A DNA stretch of 64,000 nt from Alphaproteobacteria bacterium (lineage in GTDB: Bacteria > Pseudomonadota > Alphaproteobacteria > Rickettsiales > SXRF01): assembly GCA_025362975.1 (NCBI GenBank), contig JANYES010000019.1, forward strand, positions 1 through 64,000, in the 5' to 3' direction. The position numbers were made by a program, and so were the translations under genes. Shown piece after piece: positions 49,604 to 57,491 of the stretch (its first letter is position 1; each line of letters opens with the position of its first letter). Below the pieces are notes generated by a model. The model was not told the origin of the DNA and did not search any database. It was given only the letters and a program-made list of their open reading frames with translations.

Positions 49604-50312
49604 TCGATTTCAGGAAGGCTTTTTCCAGCGAGGCTTCCTGGTATTTTTCCTTGAATTCATGCGGCGTGCCAATGAAGAACAACTGCCCGGAATGAATCAC
49701 CCCGATACGGTTGCAAATTTCGTCGATGTCCGACAGGATGTGCGAGGAGAAGAAGATGGTTTTGCCAAGCTCGCGGTTATCCATCAGCACCTGCTTGAGT
49801 TTGATGCGCGCGCTCGGGTCGAGGCCGCTCATCGGTTCGTCGAGAATCAGCAGCGACGAGTCGATCAAAAACGCACCCAGCAGGCCAAGTTTCTGGCCCA
49901 TACCTTTGGAATACGAGCCGACGCGCGAATCCAGCACGTTGGGGTCGAGGTCAAGGCGCACGGCGTATTGGCGGGCGAGCGCCGCATCGAGTTTCTTCCC
50001 GTAATACGACAGAGCGATATCAAGGTATTCCAGACCTTTCAGGTAGCGTGAGGGCTGGAATTTTTCAGGCAAATATGACAGGTTTTTGCGAGCGCGCAGA
50101 TCGGTTGCCGGAATATCGAACAGCATAGCGCCGCCTGATTCCGCGTCGATCAAATCGAGCAAAATTTTGATCAGCGTGGTCTTGCCCGCACCGTTTAAGC
50201 CGATGAGGCCGAAGATTTCGCCGGGCACCAGCGAGAAGCTGATTTCCTCAAGAACTTTGCGGTTTGCATAGCTCTTGTGCACGGCCTGAACTTGTAGTGG
50301 CGATGCGCTCAT
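49590..50312 (-). CDS. ABC transporter ATPase (ABC-2 type), no permease nearby
   Basis: A 240-residue ATP-binding protein. Walker A is GLNGAGKTTLIKIL, the signature is SYSKGMGQKLG and Walker B is LLILDEPMSGLDP. The SKGM signature variant with DEPMSGLDP is typical of ABC-2-type exporters. The start at 50312 follows GGAGGAG. A permease would be expected next to it, but none is within reach. It is downstream of, and possibly co-transcribed with, the pilus-like operon. Confidence 0.88.
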   Translation of the reverse strand: MSASPLQVQAVHKSYANRKVLEEISFSLVPGEIFGLIGLNGAGKTTLIKILLDLIDAESGGAMLFDIPATDLRARKNLSYLPEKFQPSRYLKGLEYLDIALSYYGKKLDAALARQYAVRLDLDPNVLDSRVGSYSKGMGQKLGLLGAFLIDSSLLILDEPMSGLDPSARIKLKQVLMDNRELGKTIFFSSHILSDIDEICNRIGVIHSGQLFFIGTPHEFKEKYQEASLEKAFLKSIRAA

Positions 50313-50313
50313 A

Positions 50314-50445
50314 TTAATCTCCTCCGAGTCCAATACGCTTGTAGGTTTTATCCAATGCTTTTACCCCTACATCATTTTTCATGTCCTCGGTACTCATATT
50401 CTCAGGATTTTTATCCGGGGCGGCTTTGGCAGACTGGTCGACCAC
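50314..50445 (-). other. In-frame 43-codon extension after the PilP-like gene
   Basis: Directly after the TAA at 50449-50451 the same frame stays open for 44 more residues, including a GTG at 50445, and encodes VVDQSAKAAPDKNPENMSTE and DMKNDVGVKALDKTYKRIGL. It ends at 50314, only 2 bp before the ATPase start. The composition is coding-like and highly polar. Either the PilP-like gene recently gained a stop codon, or a very small separate protein begins with GTG. A terminal extension by stop readthrough is a third option. Confidence 0.4.
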
Positions 50446-50448
50446 GGG

Positions 50449-51168
50449 TTAGGGTTCGTTGGGGCGCAGGTTAACCGTCATCGGCGCGAGCTTACCTTCG
50501 GCGGCGCGCATGACATAGGTCGAGAATGTCTGGTTGGGCAACAGCGTGAACGTGACAATGCCATTGACACGGTCGAACGTCACATCCGGATTCGGACCGC
50601 GATCCCAGCTTTCCATGACCTTGTCGAGCTTCTGCGGATGCCATTCCAGCGTCACCTTGTCGCTATCGACCCCCACCACGCGCAGCTCGGCGTTCTGCTG
50701 CGGGACTTGTGAGGAGAAACGCTGGCCGTTAACCAGCACTACCCAGTCATCCGATGTGTGGTAGACCAGTGAATTAAGGAAAAACTGTGGATAGGTGAAC
50801 ATTTTCGGCTCGGGTGGTTTGGCGGGCGCGGTGTCGGTCAACTGGTTCAGGAAGTCGTTGGCCTTGGTTTCGCCGGTGTTTTGCTTTTCCCGCTTGGAGC
50901 GCTCATACGCCTCCAATGCGTTTTTGACGCGCTGCAAATCTTCATGGCTGAAGAAAATGCTTGTCGGCGGCGTGTTATCGGGTTTTTCCTCCGGTGCGAC
51001 GACCACAGGCGTAATCACCGGCACACCCGCTGCAGTGGCAGGCGCGCTTGCATTGACCTGCGCCATGATTACCTGCGCCCCCATCAGCGCGAAACACAGC
51101 AGCGCCAGCCCCGGCCCGCGCCACGCCAGCCGCCACATTCCGGGCATAATGTTACGGTTTGGCTGCAT
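50449..51168 (-). CDS. PilP/GspC-like periplasmic protein of a pilus/secretion operon
   Basis: A 239-residue secreted protein. From M at 51168 or 51147 a signal peptide or membrane anchor follows (GPGLALLCFALMGAQVIMA). A Pro/Val-rich linker then leads to a β-rich domain, YHTSDDWVVLVNGQRFSSQV then LRVVGVDSDKVTLEWHPQ, which resembles PilP/GspC homology regions. In type IV pili PilP links the inner-membrane PilMNO assembly to the secretin. It overlaps the PilO-like gene by 17 bp. No secretin gene is in the window. Confidence 0.6.
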   Translation of the reverse strand: MQPNRNIMPGMWRLAWRGPGLALLCFALMGAQVIMAQVNASAPATAAGVPVITPVVVAPEEKPDNTPPTSIFFSHEDLQRVKNALEAYERSKREKQNTGETKANDFLNQLTDTAPAKPPEPKMFTYPQFFLNSLVYHTSDDWVVLVNGQRFSSQVPQQNAELRVVGVDSDKVTLEWHPQKLDKVMESWDRGPNPDVTFDRVNGIVTFTLLPNQTFSTYVMRAAEGKLAPMTVNLRPNEP

Positions 51169-51856
51169 GCGGCACCTGTGCAGCTGGGGTTGCGGGAGAA
51201 GTGGCGGTGGCAGGGGCCGAAGCGGCTTTTTCCGGATCGATGCTGTTAATGCCGAACCAGACAAAGCGGATTTCCGCCTTCACCAGTGCGGTTTCGCCTT
51301 TTTGCTTTATCTCAAGCAGTGTCTCTTCATTGAGCGGGCGCTGCTGTGTGACGTTGAAGCGAATCAGCTTGCACACGCCTGGCAATTCGTCGCGCAGGGA
51401 ATTGACCAGCTGGAAAATGCCCTGATCGATCGTGACGTCGAAGCCTACCGTCACGTCCGCGAAATTCACGTTGCTGTTTTTATGCTTGAAAATAACGTCT
51501 TTGACATCCTGCACCTGCGTCACCGACATGCGCATGCCGTTTAAGCCGTACTGCGCCTTGTACTGATTGAATTTCTCCTGCACGCCCTGGCGATTGATCA
51601 CCAGCCTGCCGTCTTCCTGCTTTCTCTTGACCTCGTTGTACAAGTCGATGTTTTTTTGAATGTTGGTGAAGCGTCCGCGCAACGTGTTCATTTCTAAATC
51701 AATGGCGTCGACCTGTTTTTGCAGGCTCTTGTTGCTGGAATCGTAGTCATCGTCGATGGCGCTGATGAGATACACGATCGCGCCAAGAACAAGCACGACT
51801 ACCACCACCACGATGGCTTCAATGAAGGACTGCCGTTTGAGCTTGTCGTACTTCAT
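51152..51856 (-). CDS. PilO-like inner-membrane assembly protein
   Basis: A 234-residue protein with one N-terminal transmembrane helix (FIEAIVVVVVVLVLGAIVYL), then a coiled-coil stretch (SLQKQVDAIDLEMNTLRGRF) and a compact α/β domain (VNFADVTVGFDVTIDQGIFQLV). This is the PilO/GspM layout, whose dimers bridge PilN and PilP in the periplasm. The C-terminal tail is Ala/Pro-rich. It begins 1 bp after the PilM/N-like gene stop. Assignment is by layout and gene order; direct sequence similarity is weak. Confidence 0.6.
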   Translation of the reverse strand: MKYDKLKRQSFIEAIVVVVVVLVLGAIVYLISAIDDDYDSSNKSLQKQVDAIDLEMNTLRGRFTNIQKNIDLYNEVKRKQEDGRLVINRQGVQEKFNQYKAQYGLNGMRMSVTQVQDVKDVIFKHKNSNVNFADVTVGFDVTIDQGIFQLVNSLRDELPGVCKLIRFNVTQQRPLNEETLLEIKQKGETALVKAEIRFVWFGINSIDPEKAASAPATATSPATPAAQVPHAAKP

Positions 51857-51857
51857 G

Positions 51858-53552
51858 TCATTGCTCCTTGAACGTGAGCGTCACGTCTGGCGCTTCTTTG
51901 TTCGCGGCTGCGGCCTGCGCGGCGGCGCTGTCGAAATTAACGTTGAGATTGTCGGTTTCAGTGTATTTCGCGGGCAATTTGCTGAAGGCGATATCGAAGG
52001 TTTTAAACTGCAGTTTCAAATCTTCGAGCAGTTTTTTCGAGAGTGCCTTGAAGGTTTCCGCATCGTTGACACCGGGGAATTGCAGCAGGATCGTCACGAC
52101 CATTTTAGGCGGCAGGAGCGCGTTACCAATAGCAGTTTTATCATCCACCGACCAGTCGAAGCTTTTGATCACAATGGGTGATTTGAGCGTTTGCTGTACT
52201 TTATTGATAAAGCCGAACGGCAGCTTCGTCTGCTTAAGCAGCAGCTGGTACTGGTCCATCAGATCGCCGGTGTGGTCGACGTCGAGATTGGAGGCTTTGA
52301 TTTCATCGTGAAGGTCGTTCAGATTGCGCTGGTGTACGTGCTTGGCTTGTTCGAGATCTTCCGAATCAAGGTATTTCAGGTAAATATCGGAAGCGATGCT
52401 GCCTGCATAACCAAGCACGCCGAGCACCATTAGCGCCGACATCATGCGCTGCGCGCGGAAAATATTATACAGCTTGTCGTAGCGCTTCGATTCCGGCGTG
52501 GTGAGCGTCAGCACGTGCTGCGTGCTGGTGGCGATACTGGCGGCGAGGATCACGTCGCCGAACTGATCGCTCGGCTGGGTGGCGCCTTCGATACCCAGAT
52601 ACTGTGCCACCTCGTACGGCGTCAGCACGTTGAAAGAATTGCTGACAATCTTGTTTTTATCGATAAGCGGCTTGATGGCCGCCGAGGCGATGATGTATAC
52701 ATCCAGCCCAGTCTGCACGTTGAAGGTAAGCCGCTTCATGTACTCGATCGTGCTTTGCATTTCCTGTTCTATATTGCCCGCAATAACTTCGGGCGTCGAC
52801 TCGCCGATGGGCTGCGACATGCGTGTGAAGATGATGCGCCCGTCGCGCAGCACGACCTGCCGGAACCCGCCGACCTTGTTGTGGCTGACAAAGAATTTCC
52901 AATTGGTCGGCGTCGGTGTGACGCGTTCTTCTTTCTGGGTTTTCTTTTTGATTTTGACTTTTTTAACGCCCGATTCGAGGCGCATCGATTCTTCGAGTTT
53001 CCTGATCACGATCTCCGTTTCCACCGAGACGAGATAAATGCCCTGGAACCGATTCGGCAGCCCCTGCACAAAGTCGAGCCAAATCAACACCTGACGGCTG
53101 CGCTCGATGGACACCATCAGGAAGTTCCAGTCCTTGCGGCCTTTTTTCTCGCGCCCTAAAAGAATCGCGCCCTTGATATCGGTCGGCGCGAAGTCGCGCT
53201 GGAGGCGGCGGTCGATGAGTTTTTTTACGCTCATGGACGACACCGGCGGCAGCGTTTGCTGCGTGTAATTCTGATCCATCGAATCAAGCGCGATAGAAAT
53301 CGGCGCCTTGGTATCTTGATCTAAACTCGTCTTGAGTTCCTGCAGGTTCTGCTCGCTGGCGTCGGGCACGAACTGGCGGCTGATTACATTGTTGAGCTTG
53401 ATATACAGCAAAATCGCGCCTTCATCGCCGATAAACAGCACGAAACGCGAGCCGCGGAGGAACTTGTGGTGTTTCTTTTTTGCAGCTTTCCCTTTGGCGT
53501 CATCCGCCTCGTCGTCAACGTCTCGCGCGCGTTTTCCTAGGGTCAGAGCCAT
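51858..53552 (-). CDS. PilM/PilN- or GspL-like fused assembly protein
   Basis: A 564-residue protein. A Lys-rich cytosolic N-terminus and an actin-like region (FVLFIGDEGAILLYIKLNNV … GRIIFTRM) are followed near residue 380 by a transmembrane helix (MMSALMVLGVLGYAGSIASD) and a periplasmic coiled coil plus α/β domain (…TAIGNALLPPKMVVTILLQF). This corresponds to PilM and PilN joined in one chain, the arrangement also known for GspL. It would anchor the assembly ATPase to the membrane platform. It ends 1 bp before the PilO-like gene. The similarity is structural rather than close. Confidence 0.6.
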   Translation of the reverse strand: MALTLGKRARDVDDEADDAKGKAAKKKHHKFLRGSRFVLFIGDEGAILLYIKLNNVISRQFVPDASEQNLQELKTSLDQDTKAPISIALDSMDQNYTQQTLPPVSSMSVKKLIDRRLQRDFAPTDIKGAILLGREKKGRKDWNFLMVSIERSRQVLIWLDFVQGLPNRFQGIYLVSVETEIVIRKLEESMRLESGVKKVKIKKKTQKEERVTPTPTNWKFFVSHNKVGGFRQVVLRDGRIIFTRMSQPIGESTPEVIAGNIEQEMQSTIEYMKRLTFNVQTGLDVYIIASAAIKPLIDKNKIVSNSFNVLTPYEVAQYLGIEGATQPSDQFGDVILAASIATSTQHVLTLTTPESKRYDKLYNIFRAQRMMSALMVLGVLGYAGSIASDIYLKYLDSEDLEQAKHVHQRNLNDLHDEIKASNLDVDHTGDLMDQYQLLLKQTKLPFGFINKVQQTLKSPIVIKSFDWSVDDKTAIGNALLPPKMVVTILLQFPGVNDAETFKALSKKLLEDLKLQFKTFDIAFSKLPAKYTETDNLNVNFDSAAAQAAAANKEAPDVTLTFKEQ

Positions 53553-53559
53553 GCGAGGG

Positions 53560-54762
53560 TCATAACTTCATTTTGCTGAAGGATTCGTACAGCGGACCGA
53601 ACACGGCGGCGATTACCCAAAAAATAATCCCGCCCATGACAACCGTCAGGATCGGCTGGATGGCGCCGACCATGCTTTCCACCGAGTCGTTGACTTCGCG
53701 CCCGTAGAAGAAGTTCACGTTTTCCAGCGCTTCTTTCATGTTGCCCGAATCCTCGCCCACTTTGAACATGCGCACGACAAGGTTAGGGAATTGGTTGGAA
53801 AGGCGTAAAGACGATGTCAGCGAGTTACCCTCGCTCACGTTCACGCGCACCAGCTCTACCGATTCGCGCAATACGCGATTATGCACCACGTTGCGTGCGC
53901 CCGAGAGCGATTCCAGCACGTCGATGCCGGAGTTGAACATCACCGAGAAGAAGTGCGTGAAACGCGCCAGATCGATCTTGCGTACCACTGGCCCGATCAG
54001 CCAGACCCTGATGAGCAGCGAATCGGTCTTATATGCCCATTTCTCCGACACGCGGTACATGATCGTGTGCAAGATGATCGAGCCGATGGGCAGTCCGAGA
54101 ATCAGATACCAGTAATTCTGGAACGCCCACGATACCGCGATCAGCGCGCGTGTATGAATCGGCAAGGAGAAACCCTGCGCCACGATGAAGTCGACGAGCT
54201 TCGGAACTACGAATAGCATCATCACCGTAATCACGATGCTGATGACGATCAAAAGCACAATCGGGTAGCGCGTCGCTTTTTTGATTTTGCTGCGAATATC
54301 GGCGGACCATTTGAGATGGTGGCCCAAATGGTGGAATGCGTCGGCGAGGTTGCCGGTTTTTTCACCCGCGGAGACAAGGCCGACGAACACATCGCTAAAT
54401 ACTTTCGGGAAGGTGGCGAGCGCCGCTGAAAGCAAACTACCGTTTTTTACCAGCTCATACACCGCGTTCATGATGTTGCGCAACTTCGCCGACTCGCACG
54501 CCTCGCGCGAATCCATCAGCGAATCCATGAGTGGCACGCCGGCGCGCTCAAGCTGCTCCATGTGCAAACACAGCACGATCAAATCCTTCATGCGCACGGT
54601 GCCGCGCTTGGACTGCTTTTTCACCTTTGCCATTTTCGCTTCGAGAATATCAAGGCCCAGCTGGCGCAGGCGATCCTCCAGATCCAGCTCGTTATCGGCA
54701 TACACGGTGCCGCGAACCCGGCGGCCCGCTTCGTTGATGGCGATGTAATTGAATGATGGCAT
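53560..54762 (-). CDS. GspF/PilC-family inner-membrane platform protein
   Basis: A 400-residue polytopic protein with two tandem GspF domains. The first has LVKNGSLLSAALATFPKVFS and the second EGNSLTSSLRLSNQFPNLVV, each before a hydrophobic segment; membrane helices lie near residues 170-190, 215-235 and at the C-terminus. The N-terminal (INEAGRRVRGTVYADNELDL) matches the PilC/GspF prelude. These proteins form the rotating platform on which the ATPase drives pilin addition. The gene follows the ATPase gene by 3 bp. Confidence 0.9.
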   Translation of the reverse strand: MPSFNYIAINEAGRRVRGTVYADNELDLEDRLRQLGLDILEAKMAKVKKQSKRGTVRMKDLIVLCLHMEQLERAGVPLMDSLMDSREACESAKLRNIMNAVYELVKNGSLLSAALATFPKVFSDVFVGLVSAGEKTGNLADAFHHLGHHLKWSADIRSKIKKATRYPIVLLIVISIVITVMMLFVVPKLVDFIVAQGFSLPIHTRALIAVSWAFQNYWYLILGLPIGSIILHTIMYRVSEKWAYKTDSLLIRVWLIGPVVRKIDLARFTHFFSVMFNSGIDVLESLSGARNVVHNRVLRESVELVRVNVSEGNSLTSSLRLSNQFPNLVVRMFKVGEDSGNMKEALENVNFFYGREVNDSVESMVGAIQPILTVVMGGIIFWVIAAVFGPLYESFSKMKL

Positions 54763-54765
54763 GGG

Positions 54766-56586
54766 TTATAACCTGTCCGATAAATCGATGGAGTACATAA
54801 GTTCTTTGAGCGACGTTTCGCCCGCGAGCGTTCGGCGAATGCCATCATGCTGCATGGTGATGAAACCTTTCGATAGCGCGTATTCCATCAGCACGCGACG
54901 CGTCGAAGACGTGGCGATTAACTCGTCCATGCCGCGGTCCATGCGCAGGATTTCGGCGATGGCGGTACGGCCTTTGTAACCCTTCTGGCCGCAACGTTGG
55001 CAACCTTCGGCATCGTACAATGTCGGCGGGTTATCGGCGTGAACGCCAAGGATCTGGCATTCTTCAGGCGTTGCCGTGTACGGTTTTTTGCAATGGACGC
55101 AGAGGCGGCGCACAAGGCGCTGCGCAAGGCAGCCGATGAGCGAACCGGCGAGCAGATGCGCCGGAACCCCGATATCGCCAAGACGTGGAATGGCGCCGAG
55201 CGCATCGTTGGTATGGAGCGTGGTGAACACCTGGTGACCCGTAAGCGCCGCGCGCATGGCCATCAGGGCCGTTTCCTCGTCGCGCACTTCGCCGACGAAA
55301 ATGATGTCAGGGTCCTGACGCATCAGCGAGCGGATGCCGTTGGAGAAATCTAGCCCCGTGCCTTCGCGCACGTTACTCTGGCGGATAAGCGGCAGCTGAT
55401 ATTCCACCGGATCTTCAAGCGTCATAATGTTGGTGTCGATGCCGTTGATGTAGTTCAGCACCGAGTACAGCGTCGTGGTTTTGCCCGAGCCAGTCGGGCC
55501 GGTCACGATGATGATGCCCTCGGGGCGCTTGAGCATTTTTTTAAGCTCAGACACGTTATGGTCGGAAAAGCCGAGCAACTCCAGCGGCACGAGCGCAGCG
55601 CGGTCGAGAAGACGCATCACCACGTTCTCGCCGTGTACCGTCGGCTGGGTCGCCACACGAAAATCGACTTCGCGCCCGAGCACCGTGAACGTAATGCGTC
55701 CGTCCTGGGGGTTGCGCGTTTCGGCGATGTTCATACCCGACATAATTTTCACGCGCACCAGCATGGCGTTCCAGTAATCGCGATGGAATGAACGCACCTG
55801 TACCATATGCCCGTCGATGCGGTAGCGCAGGCGTAGGAACGAGCCTTCCGGCTCAAAGTGAATGTCCGACGCGCCGATCTTGATGGCGTCCACGAGCAAG
55901 GCGTTCACGAGGCGCACAGTCGGGTTGACGTAGCCTTCCTGACGGCCATCGAATTTGTTAGTGTTGTCGCGGATGCCGGTTTCAATTTCGCCTAAGATGC
56001 CGTCCACGGAAATTTCGTATTCGTAATACTGGTCGATCAGCTCAAGGATTTCCGACTCGGTGCAATACGCCGGCACGATTTTGGTATTGCGCGGCATATG
56101 CCTGCGCACCTGATCGATGGCGAGCAGGTTGTATACGTCAGCCATCGCCAGCGTCAGCTTGTCGCCCTCGTACGCGACGGGAATGACTTTATGGCGCGCG
56201 GCGATTTCTTTCGGGATGCGGCGAACCACCTGGCTATCGAGCATCGTCGATTTCGGGTCAAATTTTTCTGCGCCCGACGATTCGGCGAGGACTTCGCCCA
56301 GTGCCGACTCAGTGATGAAGCCCATTTCCACGAGCAAGGCGCCGAGCAGCTTCTTGGTTTGCTTTTGTTCGGTCAACGCGATGCGCAACTGGTCAGGCGA
56401 AATCAACCCGAGGCCAAGCAGTTTCTCACCAAGACGCACGAGTTTCGGCTGCTCAACGGGTGCCTCTGCCGCAGCCGCCTGCGCTTCCATCGACGGCAGC
56501 ATGGGCGCCTGGTAAGGCACCGTGGGCGTTTCGGCGGCAGGAACGGCGCTTTGCGGATCTTCTGGTGTGGGTGTGCTACTTGACAT
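54766..56586 (-). CDS. GspE/PilB-family assembly ATPase
   Basis: A 606-residue hexameric ATPase for pilus or pseudopilus assembly. An MshE-like N-terminal domain (…LGLISPDQLRIALTEQKQTK…) precedes the catalytic domain: Walker A GPTGSGKTTTLYS (about 362-374), the Asp and His boxes, Walker B DPDIIFVGEVRD and a zinc-binding pair CVHC (about 494) and CQRC (about 526). The start at 56586 is the first in-frame ATG giving a polar N-terminus. It heads the five-gene pilus-like operon. No retraction ATPase (PilT) is seen, so a secretion or non-retracting filament system is possible. Confidence 0.93.
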   Translation of the reverse strand: MSSSTPTPEDPQSAVPAAETPTVPYQAPMLPSMEAQAAAAEAPVEQPKLVRLGEKLLGLGLISPDQLRIALTEQKQTKKLLGALLVEMGFITESALGEVLAESSGAEKFDPKSTMLDSQVVRRIPKEIAARHKVIPVAYEGDKLTLAMADVYNLLAIDQVRRHMPRNTKIVPAYCTESEILELIDQYYEYEISVDGILGEIETGIRDNTNKFDGRQEGYVNPTVRLVNALLVDAIKIGASDIHFEPEGSFLRLRYRIDGHMVQVRSFHRDYWNAMLVRVKIMSGMNIAETRNPQDGRITFTVLGREVDFRVATQPTVHGENVVMRLLDRAALVPLELLGFSDHNVSELKKMLKRPEGIIIVTGPTGSGKTTTLYSVLNYINGIDTNIMTLEDPVEYQLPLIRQSNVREGTGLDFSNGIRSLMRQDPDIIFVGEVRDEETALMAMRAALTGHQVFTTLHTNDALGAIPRLGDIGVPAHLLAGSLIGCLAQRLVRRLCVHCKKPYTATPEECQILGVHADNPPTLYDAEGCQRCGQKGYKGRTAIAEILRMDRGMDELIATSSTRRVLMEYALSKGFITMQHDGIRRTLAGETSLKELMYSIDLSDRL

Positions 56587-56741
56587 AAATAAATCAACAG
56601 GTTGGCGCGCACATACATGCGCGCGTAATCTATTTATAGCCAAAAAGAATTGAAATTAGGTTAAGATGCTGAACCTCAATTGTTTTTCTACGCCGTTGCC
56701 AACGCCAGCCAGCAGCCTGTTTTTACACCCGAAACAGGCGA

Positions 56742-57479
56742 TCAACCGGCCGCTTTGTCTGCGCCCTTACCCGTCATCATTTCCCGCTGGAACGACCAGG
56801 GACCGCGGGCTGGCACGTTCAGCGTGTACTTGATGGGCGCGCCGTTGGCGATTTCATACGTACTGACTGCTTCGGGCGTCATGCTTTCGATGATCATGGA
56901 CAGCGCGCGAAGCGAGTTGCCATGCGCGGCGATCATGACTTTTTCACCACGTTTCATGCGCGGCAGGATTTCTTTATTAAAGAACGGTTTCACTCGCTGG
57001 ACCACGTCTTCGAGCGACTCGGTGCCCTTGCCGTTGGACGGCAGGCCGATGACTTTTTCACCTTTGCCCGGATGATCGGGATGCGCCGGGTGCGCCTCGT
57101 CCATCGGCGGCGGCGGCTCGTTGAAGGAACGGCGGTATTTGAAGAACTGGTCGGGGCCGAATTCTTCGGCTGCCTTGGCCTTGTTCATACCGGTGAGGCC
57201 TCCGTAATGGCGCTCTAGAAGCGCGGGCGCCTGAACGATTTCCTTGGTGGGCATATCCATCGCGGTGAGCGCGATTTTTGCCGTGTCGATGGCGCGCGTG
57301 AGCGTGGACGCGAATACCACGTCCGGCTTGAAATCGTCCTTGCGCAAGATGTCACCGACGCTATGTGCTTGCTGCTTGCCGGTGTCGGTAAGCCCCGTAT
57401 CCACCCATCCGGCGAACACGTCCTTGGCGTTCGCTTCGCTTTGCCCATGACGAATAATCACTAATTGTCCTACGCTCAT
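56742..57479 (-). CDS. gpmA: 2,3-bisphosphoglycerate-dependent phosphoglycerate mutase
   Basis: A 245-residue glycolytic enzyme. The catalytic His is in IIRHGQSEAN, with GWVDTGLTDTGK and the specificity loop ALLERHYGGLTGMNK. The second catalytic His appears in AAHGNSLRAL. It interconverts 3- and 2-phosphoglycerate through a phospho-His intermediate. It lies 12 bp after the large oxidoreductase gene and probably shares its transcript. Confidence 0.95.
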   Translation of the reverse strand: MSVGQLVIIRHGQSEANAKDVFAGWVDTGLTDTGKQQAHSVGDILRKDDFKPDVVFASTLTRAIDTAKIALTAMDMPTKEIVQAPALLERHYGGLTGMNKAKAAEEFGPDQFFKYRRSFNEPPPPMDEAHPAHPDHPGKGEKVIGLPSNGKGTESLEDVVQRVKPFFNKEILPRMKRGEKVMIAAHGNSLRALSMIIESMTPEAVSTYEIANGAPIKYTLNVPARGPWSFQREMMTGKGADKAAG

Positions 57480-57491
57480 TTTTATCTCCTT

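Noticed and set aside
49590-50312. Pilus-operon role for the ABC ATPase
   Set aside because: It has ordinary ABC-2 exporter motifs; adjacency alone does not show a functional link.
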